64,000 bases of DNA from Streptomyces actuosus (GTDB lineage: Bacteria; Actinomycetota; Actinomycetes; Streptomycetales; Streptomycetaceae). Each line of letters starts with the position of its first letter. Position 1 is the first letter of the stretch. The stretch spans positions 1 to 64,000 of the forward strand of contig NZ_JAFFZS010000021.1 of the NCBI RefSeq assembly GCF_016921115.1, written 5' to 3'. Under the pieces are notes generated by a model. The model did no database searches. It saw only the letters and a program-made list of their open reading frames with translations, and had not been told where the DNA came from. This document shows positions 44,954 through 54,609 of this stretch, one piece after another. Made by a program: the position numbers and the translations under genes.

Positions 44954-44992
44954 GTCCACCCGGCGTGCCCCGAAAGTACGGCTGACCCCCCT

Positions 44993-45022
44993 TTGACAAC
45001 GTCGTCATAAACAGTGTGTCAA
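44993..45022 (+). promoter_or_regulatory. LacI-type operator candidate with -35 box
   Basis: TTGACA at 44993-44998 overlaps TGACAACGTCGTCA (44994-45007), which is palindromic at 12 of 14 positions and resembles LacI-family operators. TTGACA and TGTCAA (45017-45022) form a wider inverted repeat. The site precedes the binding-protein gene by about 100 bases. Confidence 0.5.
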
Positions 45023-45107
45023 CCGTGACGTGAGAAGCGGAGCCACCAGCCCGGACACTGCGGTATGGTCTGCCGACCCTTGGCATGGCAGATCGAGGAG
45101 CGTGCGC

Positions 45108-46691
45108 GTGTTCAACCGGAACCGATGCCTGCGGCAATTGGCGGCGATCGCTTCCATATCCTCCCTGGTGGCCGGATGCGGTCTCCTGTCGGATGGTGAT
45201 CCGGCCGATGCCGGCCCGATCGTCGTGGGAACGACCAGCTCCCCCAGCACGCTCGATCCCGCCGCCTCGTGGGACGGATCCTGGGAGCTCTTCCGCAACA
45301 TCTACCAAACGCTGCTGGCGTACCCGAGCGGCGCGACCACGCCCCAGCCGGACGCCGCCGAGGAGTGCGGTTTCACCGACGACTCCAACCGCACCTACCG
45401 GTGCACACTGCGGGCCGGCATGACGTTCTCCGACGGTGACGCGCTGGACGCGAAGGCCGTCAAGTACTCCATCGACCGGATCAAGAAGATCAACGTTCCG
45501 GCCGGTCCCACGGGTCTCCTGGGCAGTCTGGACTCCGTGGAGGTGAGCAGCGACCGCGAGGTGGTGTTCCACCTCAACCAGGCCGACGCCACCTTCCCGT
45601 TCGTGCTCGCCACGCCGGCCATGTCGATCGTCGACCCCGACGACTACCCCGCCGACGCCCTGCGCAAGGACGGGCACGTCACCGGCTCCGGACCGTACGT
45701 CCTGAAGGCCTACACCGAGGGCAAGCAGTCCGTCCTCGTGAAGAACGACCGGTACAAGGGCCGCGCCGAGCGCAAGAACGACGCGGTGACCATCCGCTAC
45801 TTCCAGGAGTCGGCCAAGATGGCCAAGGCGCTGCGCGCCAAGGACATCGACATGATCTACCTCGGTCTCGGCGCCGACGACATCGTCGAGCTCCAGAAGA
45901 AGGATCCGAGCGACGGGCTCCAGCTCATCGAGAGCGCGGGCACCGACATCAACTACCTGGTGTTCAACCCCAAGGACAAGTGGGCCCGCAAGACGGCCGT
46001 GCGGCAGGCCGTCGCCCAGGTCGTCGACCGGGCGGCCATCGCGCACAAGGTCTACAAGGACACCGTGGACCCGCTGTACAGCATGGTGCCCAAGGGCCTC
46101 ACCAGCCACACCACCGGCTTCTTCGACGACTACGGCGACCCCGACCCCGAGAAGGCCCGCGCCACGCTGAGGGACGCGGGGATCACGGAGCGGGTGCCGC
46201 TCACCCTCTGGTACACCACCGACCGCTACGGCTCCGAGACCGCCGTCGAGTTCAAGGAGCTCAAGCGGCAGCTGGAGGACTCCGGCCTGTTCACCATCAC
46301 ACTCAAGAGCAGGCCCTGGAAGACGTACGTGGAGGGCTACCAGAAGGGCGAGTACGCGGTCTTCGGCCGCGGCTGGTTCCCGGACTTCCCGGACGCGGAG
46401 AACTTCATCGCTCCGTTCGTCGGCAACGACAACGCCCTGGGTACGCCGTACCCCCAGCCCGAGATCACCGGTGTGCTGCTGCCCCGCTCGCGCCGGGAGA
46501 GCGACCGCGCCAACGTCGTCAAGGACTTCAAGCGCGCCCAGCAGATCCTGGTCGACGACGCCCGGCTGCTGCCGCTGTGGCAGGGCAAGCAGTACACCGC
46601 CGCCAGCGAGGACATCTCCGGGGGCGAGCGCGCACTGGACCCGTCGATGATCATGATGATGTGGGAGCTGTCCCGCAAGACCAGTTGGTAG
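45108..46691 (+). CDS. ABC transporter substrate-binding lipoprotein, family 5
   Basis: A 527-residue oligopeptide/nickel-type binding protein. The signal peptide ends VAGC (Cys24), and the family-5 fold follows (LDPAASWDGSWELFRNIYQT, SGPYVLKAY, WFPDFPDAENF). GTG 45108 is preferred over GTG 45102 because GAGGAG at 45095-45100 is then 7 bases away. No permease or ATPase genes adjoin, so this is an orphan binding protein that must use a distant transporter or act as a sensor. Confidence 0.88.
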   Translation: MFNRNRCLRQLAAIASISSLVAGCGLLSDGDPADAGPIVVGTTSSPSTLDPAASWDGSWELFRNIYQTLLAYPSGATTPQPDAAEECGFTDDSNRTYRCTLRAGMTFSDGDALDAKAVKYSIDRIKKINVPAGPTGLLGSLDSVEVSSDREVVFHLNQADATFPFVLATPAMSIVDPDDYPADALRKDGHVTGSGPYVLKAYTEGKQSVLVKNDRYKGRAERKNDAVTIRYFQESAKMAKALRAKDIDMIYLGLGADDIVELQKKDPSDGLQLIESAGTDINYLVFNPKDKWARKTAVRQAVAQVVDRAAIAHKVYKDTVDPLYSMVPKGLTSHTTGFFDDYGDPDPEKARATLRDAGITERVPLTLWYTTDRYGSETAVEFKELKRQLEDSGLFTITLKSRPWKTYVEGYQKGEYAVFGRGWFPDFPDAENFIAPFVGNDNALGTPYPQPEITGVLLPRSRRESDRANVVKDFKRAQQILVDDARLLPLWQGKQYTAASEDISGGERALDPSMIMMMWELSRKTSW

Positions 46692-46770
46692 GGCCGTCCG
46701 GGACCCCGATGTCAGTGGTCGCCTGTAGGTTCTGAGACCTGAAGCGACCGCACGACAGAAGGACGTTGAC

Positions 46771-47454
46771 GTGACCGACACCGCCATGCTGCCCGAGTCC
46801 TGGCGCGGGGTCCTGGGCGACGAACTGCAGCAGCCCTACTTCAAGGAGCTGATGGAGTTCGTCGAGGAGGAGCGGGCGAAGGGTCCCGTCCACCCGCCGC
46901 GCGAGGAGGTCTTCGCCGCGCTGGAGGCGACGCCGTACGACCGGGTGAAGGTGCTCGTCCTCGGCCAGGACCCTTACCACGGCGAGGGTCAGGGCCACGG
47001 GCTGTGCTTCTCGGTCCGCCCCGGCGTCAAGATCCCGCCGTCGCTGCGCAACATCTACAAGGAGATGCACCAGGAGCTGGGCACGCCCGTCCCGGACAAC
47101 GGCTATCTGATGCCGTGGGCGCGGCAGGGCGTGCTGCTGCTCAACGCCGTGCTCACGGTCCGCGGCGGCGAGGCCAACTCGCACAAGGGCAAGGGGTGGG
47201 AGAAGTTCACCGACGCGGTGATCCGCGCGGTGGCGGACCGCCCCGACCCGGCCGTCTTCGTCCTGTGGGGCAACTACGCCCAGAAGAAGCTCCCGCTGAT
47301 CGACGAGACCCGCCACGTGGTGGTCAAGGGCGCGCACCCCTCGCCGCTGTCGGCGAAGAAGTTCTTCGGCTCCCACCCCTTCACCCAGATCAACGAGGCG
47401 GTCGCCCGCCAGGGTCACCCCCCGATCGACTGGACCGTCCCGAACCTGGGCTGA
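46771..47454 (+). CDS. ung: uracil-DNA glycosylase
   Basis: A 227-residue family-1 enzyme that removes uracil from DNA to start base-excision repair. The water-activating motif GQDPYH (Asp67) and the C-terminal HPSPLS motif are intact. GTG 46771 has AGAAGGA at 46757-46763. It lies 79 bases after the binding-protein gene. Confidence 0.96.
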   Translation: MTDTAMLPESWRGVLGDELQQPYFKELMEFVEEERAKGPVHPPREEVFAALEATPYDRVKVLVLGQDPYHGEGQGHGLCFSVRPGVKIPPSLRNIYKEMHQELGTPVPDNGYLMPWARQGVLLLNAVLTVRGGEANSHKGKGWEKFTDAVIRAVADRPDPAVFVLWGNYAQKKLPLIDETRHVVVKGAHPSPLSAKKFFGSHPFTQINEAVARQGHPPIDWTVPNLG

Positions 47455-47634
47455 CGTGCCGCCGGGCCGGTTCCCCACGGGGGCGGCCCGGTGCCGCCTG
47501 AGCCCGATCGTCCCTCCCTGCCACTAGCGTCGGGGCAGTGCTGTGACCGGAAGCGGTCCGCCGAGAGCCGGCGCTGCCTTTGGACACGGCACCGGCAGCC
47601 GGCAGGACGGCGGACGAGAGGCACGGAGGACGCG

Positions 47635-48117
47635 GTGGCCGAGCGACGGGAGGAGGAGGCGCCGGACGCGGTGCTGACCCGGATCGGGCAGGTCGTGATA
47701 CTGCACCACGGAGGCGACCGGGAGGAGGCCCGGCGCCGCTTCCTCGACCTGTGGGTGGAGCTCGGCGCGGACGGCGACCCGCTGCACCGCTGCACCCTGG
47801 CCCACTACCTCGCCGACACGCAGGACGACCCTGAGGACGAACTCGCCTGGGATCTCAGGGCGTTGACCGCCGCCGCCGAACTCACCGACGACTGGCCCGC
47901 CCCTCACGAGGGCGCGCCCGCGGCGCGGGCCCTCTACCCCTCGCTGCATCTGAACCTGGCCGCCGACTACGTCCGGCTCGGCCGCCCCGACGCCGCCCGC
48001 GCCCATCTCCACCGGGCTCGTGGGGCGGCCGGTTCCCTCGCCGACGACGGGTACGGCGACGGGGTCCGGGCGGCGATCCGGCGGATGGAGCTGCGGCTGG
48101 GGGAGCACCGCGACTGA
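47635..48117 (+). CDS. TPR-like hypothetical protein
   Basis: A 160-residue, mostly helical protein whose repeats (ARRRFLDLWVELGADGDPLH, LNLAADYVRLGRPDAARAHL) resemble tetratricopeptide helices. It was not assigned to a named family. GTG 47635 has GGAGGA at 47625-47630. Confidence 0.75.
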   Translation: MAERREEEAPDAVLTRIGQVVILHHGGDREEARRRFLDLWVELGADGDPLHRCTLAHYLADTQDDPEDELAWDLRALTAAAELTDDWPAPHEGAPAARALYPSLHLNLAADYVRLGRPDAARAHLHRARGAAGSLADDGYGDGVRAAIRRMELRLGEHRD

Positions 48118-48127
48118 CGCCGGGAGC

Positions 48128-48643
48128 TCACCGGCCGTACGCCCGATCGCACGCCGCGGCCTCCGGGCTGTCGGCACGCCAGCCGCCGTAGTGTTTGCCG
48201 AGCGCGCAGACGTCGGTGTTCTCGTGGACGGTCCCGCGCACGGACTCGGAGACGTCGGGGAGGCCGACCTGCGGGGGCCGGTGCGATTCCGGCTTCCCGG
48301 GGTGCTGTTGCGCGGGGCGGGGCCGCGGCGGCGCGTGCCGTGTCGGCTGCTCCCCGTCGGCCGCGTCGGGGCCGGCCGCGCGGTGCTGCGGCGATTCGGC
48401 GGTACCGGGCTCGGCCGGCCGGGACGGCCCGACCAGTTCGAGGGCCTCGCGGGCCGGAGCCTGCACGATCTGCGGCTGGGCCGACCCGTCCGGCCGCGGC
48501 GCGGACGGCAGCGACGGCGCGGACGTCCCCGACGTCGGCGCCTGCGGTCCGGACGCGGGCGGGCGCTGGACCGTCACACAGCCGCCGAGAGCCGAGACTG
48601 CCACGGTGACCAGGAGCGTTGCGGTGGTCGTCGTTCGATGCAC
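48128..48643 (-). CDS. putative lipoprotein
   Basis: A 171-residue exported protein. A signal peptide (TTTTATLLVTVAVSALGGC) ends in a lipobox, followed by ~100 Pro/Ser/Ala-rich residues and a small C-terminal region (CALGKHYGGWRADSPEAAAC) with two cysteines. GTG 48643 is assumed; no clear ribosome binding site is present. Function unknown. Confidence 0.7.
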   Translation of the reverse strand: MHRTTTTATLLVTVAVSALGGCVTVQRPPASGPQAPTSGTSAPSLPSAPRPDGSAQPQIVQAPAREALELVGPSRPAEPGTAESPQHRAAGPDAADGEQPTRHAPPRPRPAQQHPGKPESHRPPQVGLPDVSESVRGTVHENTDVCALGKHYGGWRADSPEAAACDRAYGR

Positions 48644-48970
48644 CCGCGCAACTCTGCTGCGTCGGGAGCCGGGTCGGACGATGGACAGGCGCAGGATGCC
48701 CCGCACGGGTGATCTCCGCACCCCTACGGAGGGTCCGGCCCGGTCACGGCTGACGTCACGCTCCCGTGACCCCGTCGAGGCGCTCGCCGCTCAGGCCGGC
48801 GTCGGCCCCGGCGCCGGGCGTACTCCTCGATCACGCGGGTGCGGACAGGGGACAGGCCGTACCCCGCTCTCCGGCGCGCCGGCCCCTGCCCTCGGCGAGG
48901 TCGTCCGGGCCGAAGAGGGCCCCGTATGCTGCGAGGTGGGACGGAGCAGGCAAGCAGTGAGGGAGGGCCC

Positions 48971-49882
48971 GTGAAGGTCGGCTGCATCGGACTCGGCGAC
49001 ATCGCGCAGAAGGCGTACCTCCCGGTGCTGGGGATGCTGCCCGGGGTGGAACTGCATCTGCAGACCCGCACCCCGGCCACGCTCACCCGGGTCGCCGACG
49101 GCCTGCACCTCGCGTCGGCGCAGCGGCACACGGACCTCGACTCCCTGCTCGCCCAGGACCTCGACGCGGCCTTCGTGCACGCGCCCACCGCCGCGCACCC
49201 CGAGATCACCGCCCGGCTGCTGGAGGCAGGCGTCGCCACCTACGTGGACAAGCCCCTCGCCTACGAACTCGCCGACTCCGAACGGCTGGTGGACCTCGCG
49301 GAGGAGCGGGGGACCTCGCTCGCCGTCGGCTTCAACCGGCGCTTCGCCCCCGGCTACGCCCAGTGCGCCGATCACCCGCGCGAGCTGATCCTCATGCAGA
49401 AGAACCGCGTCGGGCTGCCCGAGGAACCCCGCGCGATGATCCTCGACGACTTCATCCACGTCGTGGACACCCTGCGGTTCCTGGTCCCGGGGCAGGTCGA
49501 CGACGTGACCGTCCGGGCGCGGGTCGAGGACGGGCTGCTGCACCACGTCGTGCTCCAGCTCGCCGGGGACGGCTTCACCGCGCTCGGCGTGATGAACCGG
49601 CTCAGCGGCTCCAACGAGGAGATCCTGGAGGTTTCCGGCCAGGACACCAAGCGGCAGGTCGTCAACCTCGCCGAGACCGTCGACCACAAGGGCCAGCCCA
49701 CGGTGCGCCGGCGCGGCGACTGGGTGCCGGTCGCCCGGCAGCGCGGCGTCGAGCAGGCGGTGCTCGCCTTCCTCGACGCCGTCCGTGCCGGGAAGGTGCT
49801 CAGTGCCCGGGACGCGCTGGCGACCCACGAAGTGTGCGAGCGGGTGGTGCGTGCGGTCCTGGAGCGCTCCGGCGCAGCCTGA
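48971..49882 (+). CDS. Gfo/Idh/MocA family oxidoreductase
   Basis: A 303-residue NAD(P)-dependent oxidoreductase with an N-terminal Rossmann motif (CIGLGDIAQKAYLPVL), the VDKPLAY motif carrying the catalytic-region lysine, and a C-terminal alpha/beta domain. Substrates are usually sugars or inositols. GTG 48971 has GGGAGG at 48961-48966. Its final 83 bases overlap the convergent lnt gene. Confidence 0.87.
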   Translation: MKVGCIGLGDIAQKAYLPVLGMLPGVELHLQTRTPATLTRVADGLHLASAQRHTDLDSLLAQDLDAAFVHAPTAAHPEITARLLEAGVATYVDKPLAYELADSERLVDLAEERGTSLAVGFNRRFAPGYAQCADHPRELILMQKNRVGLPEEPRAMILDDFIHVVDTLRFLVPGQVDDVTVRARVEDGLLHHVVLQLAGDGFTALGVMNRLSGSNEEILEVSGQDTKRQVVNLAETVDHKGQPTVRRRGDWVPVARQRGVEQAVLAFLDAVRAGKVLSARDALATHEVCERVVRAVLERSGAA

Positions 49883-51374
49883 CCGCCCGCGCCCCCTCCG
49901 CCAGCGACAGCGCGGCGAGCACGAGCAGGGCCGCCTGCACCGGCCAGTCGCCGAAGCGGACGTACGGCGTCACGCCGTCGGCCACGGGCACGTCGTACAC
50001 CGCCGCCGTGCTCGCGCCGGTGCCCAGCCACGGGCCGACGCGCTGCCCGGCCGGCCCGAAGACGGCGGAGACGCCGGTGAGCGTGGCGTGCACCATCGGC
50101 CGGCCGGTCTCCGCGGCCCGCAGCGCTGCCAGAGACGCGTGCTGCCGCGGCGCCCAGCTCCCCTGGAACGTGGACGTCGACGACTGGCCGACCAGCACGT
50201 CGGCGCCGGCCTGCGCGAGCCGGCGGCTCATGTCGGGGAACGCCGTTTCGAAGCACACCAGCGGTCCCAGGCCGAGGCCGGGCCCGGCGTCCATCACCGT
50301 CTGCTCGGTTCCGCGTCTGCGGTCCTCCCCGGCCGCCTTGCCGACCGCGGTCGCCCAGCCGAGCAGGGACCTGGCCGGAACGTACTCGCCGAAGGGGATC
50401 AGCCGCATCTTGTCGTAGCGGTCGCCGGTGAGGCCGTCGGGACCGATCAGGACGGAGCTCTTGTAGATACCGGGCCGGTCGGAGCGCCGGGCGTCCACGT
50501 TGACCAGGATGTCCGCGCCCGTTTCCCGGGACAGCGCGGCGATCCGCTCAGCCAGGTCCGGCCGGTCACCCAGGTCGAAGCCGACGCTGCTCTCCCCCCA
50601 GACGATCAGGTCGACGTCCTGTCCGATCAGCCGACGGGTGAGTTGCTCCTCGCGGTCGAAGCGCCGGTTGCCGCTGTCGGCGCCGTCGACGATCCCCGGC
50701 TGCACGACGGCGATCCGGGCCAGGCCCGTCTCGTGCGGGCGCGGCGACCACGCCCACGCCGCCGAGGCGGCCGCCGCCGTGGCGACCAGGCCGGCCACGG
50801 CCGGGACGCGCGCCGCGCGCACCGCCACGAGGACGGCGACCGCCACGTTCACGGTCACCAGCAGGAAGCTCACCAGCCACACCCCGCCGACCGAGGCCAG
50901 TCGCAGCGCCGGCGTCACCTGCCACTGACTCGCCCCGAGCATGCCCCACGGCCCGCCCAGCGCCTGCCACGAGCGCACCAGTTCCGCGGCGAGCCACGCC
51001 GACGGCAGCACGACCAGCGCCCCCGCGATCCGCCCCCGCGTCGGAGCGCCCGCCAGGAACCGCCGCACCAGCAAGCCCCAGGGCGCCCACAGCGCACCGA
51101 GCAGGCCCGCGAGCACGAGCGTGAACACGTGCAGGCTCGGCAGCAGCCAGTGGTGCATGGCCAGCATGAGGCCGAAGCCGCCGCTCCAGCCGTCGCACGC
51201 CGCCCGCCGGGCCGTGGGCGCCCTCCGGGCGAGCAGGATCCACGGGACGAGCGCGCCGTACGCGGCCCACCACAGGGCGGGCGCCGGGAAGGCCAGCACG
51301 GGCAGCGCACCGGCCGCCGCCGCCAGCGCCGAACGGCGCCACGGGGAGGCGAGCCAGCCATCGAGCCTGTCCAT
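49800..51374 (-). CDS. lnt: apolipoprotein N-acyltransferase
   Basis: A 524-residue membrane enzyme that adds the third acyl chain to lipoproteins. About six N-terminal helices precede a nitrilase domain with the catalytic triad visible as Glu (WGESSVGF), Lys (YDKMRLIPFGEY) and Cys (LVCFETAFP). The C-terminal helix is followed by a basic tail. ATG 51374 has GGAAGG upstream. Several exported lipoproteins in this window are potential substrates. The 3' end overlaps the oppositely oriented oxidoreductase gene by 83 bases. Confidence 0.92.
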   Translation of the reverse strand: MDRLDGWLASPWRRSALAAAAGALPVLAFPAPALWWAAYGALVPWILLARRAPTARRAACDGWSGGFGLMLAMHHWLLPSLHVFTLVLAGLLGALWAPWGLLVRRFLAGAPTRGRIAGALVVLPSAWLAAELVRSWQALGGPWGMLGASQWQVTPALRLASVGGVWLVSFLLVTVNVAVAVLVAVRAARVPAVAGLVATAAAASAAWAWSPRPHETGLARIAVVQPGIVDGADSGNRRFDREEQLTRRLIGQDVDLIVWGESSVGFDLGDRPDLAERIAALSRETGADILVNVDARRSDRPGIYKSSVLIGPDGLTGDRYDKMRLIPFGEYVPARSLLGWATAVGKAAGEDRRRGTEQTVMDAGPGLGLGPLVCFETAFPDMSRRLAQAGADVLVGQSSTSTFQGSWAPRQHASLAALRAAETGRPMVHATLTGVSAVFGPAGQRVGPWLGTGASTAAVYDVPVADGVTPYVRFGDWPVQAALLVLAALSLAEGARAVRLRRSAPGPHAPPARTLRGSPARPGH

Positions 51375-51630
51375 ACGGCGCCTTCCTACCCGGTTGGCCT
51401 CCCAGTGTCCCGCGCCGGGCGCACCGGCCGACAGAGGGCCGGGGCGCGGCACGGGCGCACGGTTCCGATCTTCGGCCGGGCCCAGCCGGGGGGTGTCCGC
51501 GCCTGGGCGGGGAGACGGCGCTCTCCCGCGGGCCCGGCCCCGGCTCACCGGGCGCGGGTCCGGGCCGGACGACGCGTCGGGACGGGCCGGCTGCATCCCG
51601 TGCGCCGGGCCGCGGTGTTCTCGGCGGCGC

Positions 51631-53073
51631 CTACGCGGGCGACCGGTGCGCGTGCTTCGCCGGCATCACCCGGGCGGCCACGCCCCCCAGGACGGCCGCG
51701 GCGACGGCACTGCCGACCGCGATCCAGCGCAGCACCTGCTCGATGGCCGCCCCCAGTCCGGTCGCGCTGGCGCGTACTTCGATCAGGGTCGCTGCGGCCG
51801 TCACGCAGATGCCCGCGACACCGATGACGATGGCCAGTTCCACCCCGGAGGCCTGCCCGACCCGCTCGGCCGGGACGACCGCCTGCGTGCCGCTGCTTCC
51901 CAGAGTCCAGCCCATGCCGTACCCGAATCCGGTCAGCACAAGACCGGGGACGTAGTACCCGAGGTGTCCGCCGAGCGACACGAGGAAGAGGCCCACCGCC
52001 CCCACCAGGGTCATGAGGACCATCGTCCGCGGGACGTCGAAGCGCTCACCGAGCCGTCCTGACAGCGGCGCCGCGACACCCGCGGCGACGGAGGCCGCCA
52101 GGAAGATCATTCCCGAGACGAGGGGTGAGCGCCCCGTCACCTGCTGGAGGTAGATCGTGACGCCGTACATGGCGAGGACGAAGGCGATGTTGGCGACGGT
52201 CGACATCAGAGTGATGATCACGAAGGGCTTGTTGCGGAAGAGGTCGAGCGCCACCAGGGGCCAGCGTGCCACCCGCTCCCGGAACACGAACCCGATCAGC
52301 AGCAGCACCCCGGCCGCCGCCACGCCCGCCGTGAGGGCGGGCCGCCAGGCCTGCTGGCGGTCCACGGTCAGGGTCACGGTGGCGATGCCGAGGCTGACCA
52401 GGACCAGCCCCGGCACGTCGATCGAACGCGGCACCGTGGTGTCGCGTGACTCGCGCACGCCGACCACGACCATGGCGATGGCGGCGGCGCAGGTCGGAAC
52501 GTTGACGAGGAAAACCACGCGCCAGCTCAGCAGTTCCGTCACCCCGCCGCCGAAGACGGGACCGAGGGCCAGGGCCAGGGCCCCGATCCCGTAGGCGTTG
52601 CCGATGGCCCGCATCGTCCGCTCCGGTGGATAGGCGTCGGTGATCACGGCGATGGCGAGCGGGAACAGTACGCCCGCACCGATTCCCTGGGCGATGCGCA
52701 GCGTGATGATGCTGGACGGAGTGGAGGCGAGGCCGGCCCCCAGCGAGCAGAGGGCGAAGACGACGAGGCCGGTCATCAGTACCCGTCTGCGCCCGAAGAT
52801 GTCCCCGAGCCTGCCGCCCGGGATCAGGGCGGTGGCCAGCGCCAGCATGTAGCCGCTGATCACCCACTGGAGGTCCGTGGTGGTCGTCCCCACGTCCGAG
52901 GCCATCCGCGGCAGGGCCAGGTTCAGCGCCAGAAAGTCGAGCTGGACGACGAAGATGCACACAGAGGACGCGATCAGCGTCAGCCGGGGATTCGCCGGGC
53001 GGTCTTCGGGGCCGGGGGAGTTTGCGGCCGGGGTTCCGCCGCGGGCCTTCCGTCGGAGCGGACCGAGGTTCAT
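51631..53073 (-). CDS. MFS transporter, drug:H+ antiporter-2 type
   Basis: A 480-residue exporter with 14 predicted helices and the motif-A GGRLGDIFGRRRVL; FVVQLDFLALNLALPRM is a DHA2-type motif D1. Members export drugs or own-made antibiotics. ATG 53073 has GGGAGAA upstream. No regulator gene adjoins it on the same strand. Confidence 0.9.
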   Translation of the reverse strand: MNLGPLRRKARGGTPAANSPGPEDRPANPRLTLIASSVCIFVVQLDFLALNLALPRMASDVGTTTTDLQWVISGYMLALATALIPGGRLGDIFGRRRVLMTGLVVFALCSLGAGLASTPSSIITLRIAQGIGAGVLFPLAIAVITDAYPPERTMRAIGNAYGIGALALALGPVFGGGVTELLSWRVVFLVNVPTCAAAIAMVVVGVRESRDTTVPRSIDVPGLVLVSLGIATVTLTVDRQQAWRPALTAGVAAAGVLLLIGFVFRERVARWPLVALDLFRNKPFVIITLMSTVANIAFVLAMYGVTIYLQQVTGRSPLVSGMIFLAASVAAGVAAPLSGRLGERFDVPRTMVLMTLVGAVGLFLVSLGGHLGYYVPGLVLTGFGYGMGWTLGSSGTQAVVPAERVGQASGVELAIVIGVAGICVTAAATLIEVRASATGLGAAIEQVLRWIAVGSAVAAAVLGGVAARVMPAKHAHRSPA

Positions 53074-53412
53074 GGCGTTCTCCCGTGTACGCAGTGTCGT
53101 GTCCGTGAGCCGGTCGGCGCACCGCGATGCGGCCTGCCGCCGGGGTTCCGGCAGGACGGCCGCGACCGTGACGGCGGCTCGACGGGAACGGACTGGTTCA
53201 AGACTTTTGAGGCTTTCGCCGGAAAGTAGTTGCTTTATACGGGAGGGGTCCGCGCGTCGCCCGCCGCCTCGGCCGAGCTCCATGGGAGATTGTCAGGAAT
53301 ATTCTGATCTGGTGGTTCTTGGGTTTGATCGAAACGGTGGCGATCCTGACGTGTCCCTTCGTCCCCCGCCGAACGGGTGACGGGCATCGCGGCTGGGCCG
53401 GAGGAGGACGGG
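53074..53412. other. intergenic region, divergent MFS/hydrolase
   Basis: A 339-base gap between divergent genes. An A/T-rich stretch with the 8-base palindrome GAATATTC (53297-53304) is the only notable feature and could sit in a promoter. No coding frame is supported. Confidence 0.4.
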
Positions 53413-54300
53413 ATGCGCGGCGTGCGCAGTGGCTTCGTCACGACGAACGACGGGGTGCGGTTGCACTACCTGGAGGCCGGCAGCGGCCCGGACATGCTCC
53501 TCGTTCCCGGCTGGTCGCAGACCGCCGCGCAGTGGCGGCACCAGATCGCCGACTTCGCCCGCACCCACCGCGTGATCGCGGTCGACCACCGCGGTCACGG
53601 CGAGTCCGGCAAGCCGGACCACGGCTACCGGGTCGCCCGGCTGTCGGCGGACATCCACCAACTCGTCCACCGACTGGACCTGACCGACGTCGTCTGGGTG
53701 GCCCACTCCATGGGATGCGCCGTGGCGTGGTCCTACTGGGACCTGTTCGGTGGGGACCGACTGGCGCGGCTCGTGCTGTTCGACGAGCCCGCCGTCCTGA
53801 TCCGGCAGCCGTACTGGCCGGACGGTCAGGCCGAGCGCCTCGGTGCGCTGTACGGCCTCGGGCAGATCGCCGACGTCGTCGCGGGACTGCGCGACCCGGC
53901 CTCGGACGCCGCCGTCCTCAGCGCCGGGTTCCTGGACGGCATGTGGACGCAGGCCGCCGACGAGGAGGACCGGAGGTGGGTGCTCGGCCAGAACCTGCTC
54001 CTGCCCCGGGAGTACGCCGGGAGACTGCTGCTGGACAACGTCATGCAGGACTGGCGCGACGTCCTGCCCAGGATCACCGTTCCCACGCTGGTGATGGGGG
54101 GCGACGACAGCGTGATCCCCACCGCCGCCGCGAACGCGGTGGCTGCGGCGATCCCCGACGCCACCGTACGGATCCTGCGCGAGCGCAGCAGCCACTTCGC
54201 CTTCTGGGAGAACCCTGCCGCGTTCAACGGCGAGGTCAGGGCCTTTCTCGGGGTGCCCGGCGCCGACGGCGCGCCCCAGGAGGCCCCCGTCCTGGGGTGA
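53413..54300 (+). CDS. alpha/beta hydrolase
   Basis: A 295-residue alpha/beta-fold hydrolase. The oxyanion segment VPGWSQTAAQW, the nucleophile elbow VAHSMGCA (Ser), an acid in GGDDSVIP and the C-terminal histidine in SSHFAFWE form the catalytic set. The substrate is unknown. ATG 53413 has GAGGAGGA at 53401-53408. Confidence 0.9.
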   Translation: MRGVRSGFVTTNDGVRLHYLEAGSGPDMLLVPGWSQTAAQWRHQIADFARTHRVIAVDHRGHGESGKPDHGYRVARLSADIHQLVHRLDLTDVVWVAHSMGCAVAWSYWDLFGGDRLARLVLFDEPAVLIRQPYWPDGQAERLGALYGLGQIADVVAGLRDPASDAAVLSAGFLDGMWTQAADEEDRRWVLGQNLLLPREYAGRLLLDNVMQDWRDVLPRITVPTLVMGGDDSVIPTAAANAVAAAIPDATVRILRERSSHFAFWENPAAFNGEVRAFLGVPGADGAPQEAPVLG

Positions 54301-54609
54301 ACCGACGGAGCGGGGCGGGGCAAGGGAACCGTACGGAGCCCGACCGCGCCGAGCCCTCCTCCCGGAGCGCGGGCGGAAGCGCGCCGGCTCGGTACGGCGG
54401 CGGACGGACGGCCGGCATCGGGGGCGCGGGCCCCGTTTGCCCGCCGGCGGGCCGGGACGTCGCGGCATGTGCGGGACGATGACTCGGAGCGGGTGCGGGG
54501 CCGTTGCGCGGGGAGGGTGCCCGAACCCCGGAGGGGACATCGCGCCGGTCCGTCCCCCGCACCTGGAGTTCGCTCGCCGGTCGATCGAACGCACCCGAGG
54601 GAGGCAGTC
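54301..54609. other. intergenic region without recognised gene
   Basis: This 309-base spacer between the hydrolase and SDR genes is very GC-rich; no gene, terminator or clear promoter was identified. Confidence 0.4.

Noticed and set aside
43212..46787. Uninterrupted 1191-codon frame on the minus strand
   Set aside because: It lies antisense to two SDR genes and the binding-protein gene, which have clear motifs; long antisense frames are expected in high-GC DNA.
51375..51596. Longer lnt start upstream of 51374
   Set aside because: The extra residues are Pro/Arg-rich with no membrane segment, and the ATG at 51374 has a suitable ribosome binding site.
53293..53307. Long palindrome around GAATATTC
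   Set aside because: Only the central eight bases pair; the flanks are out of register.
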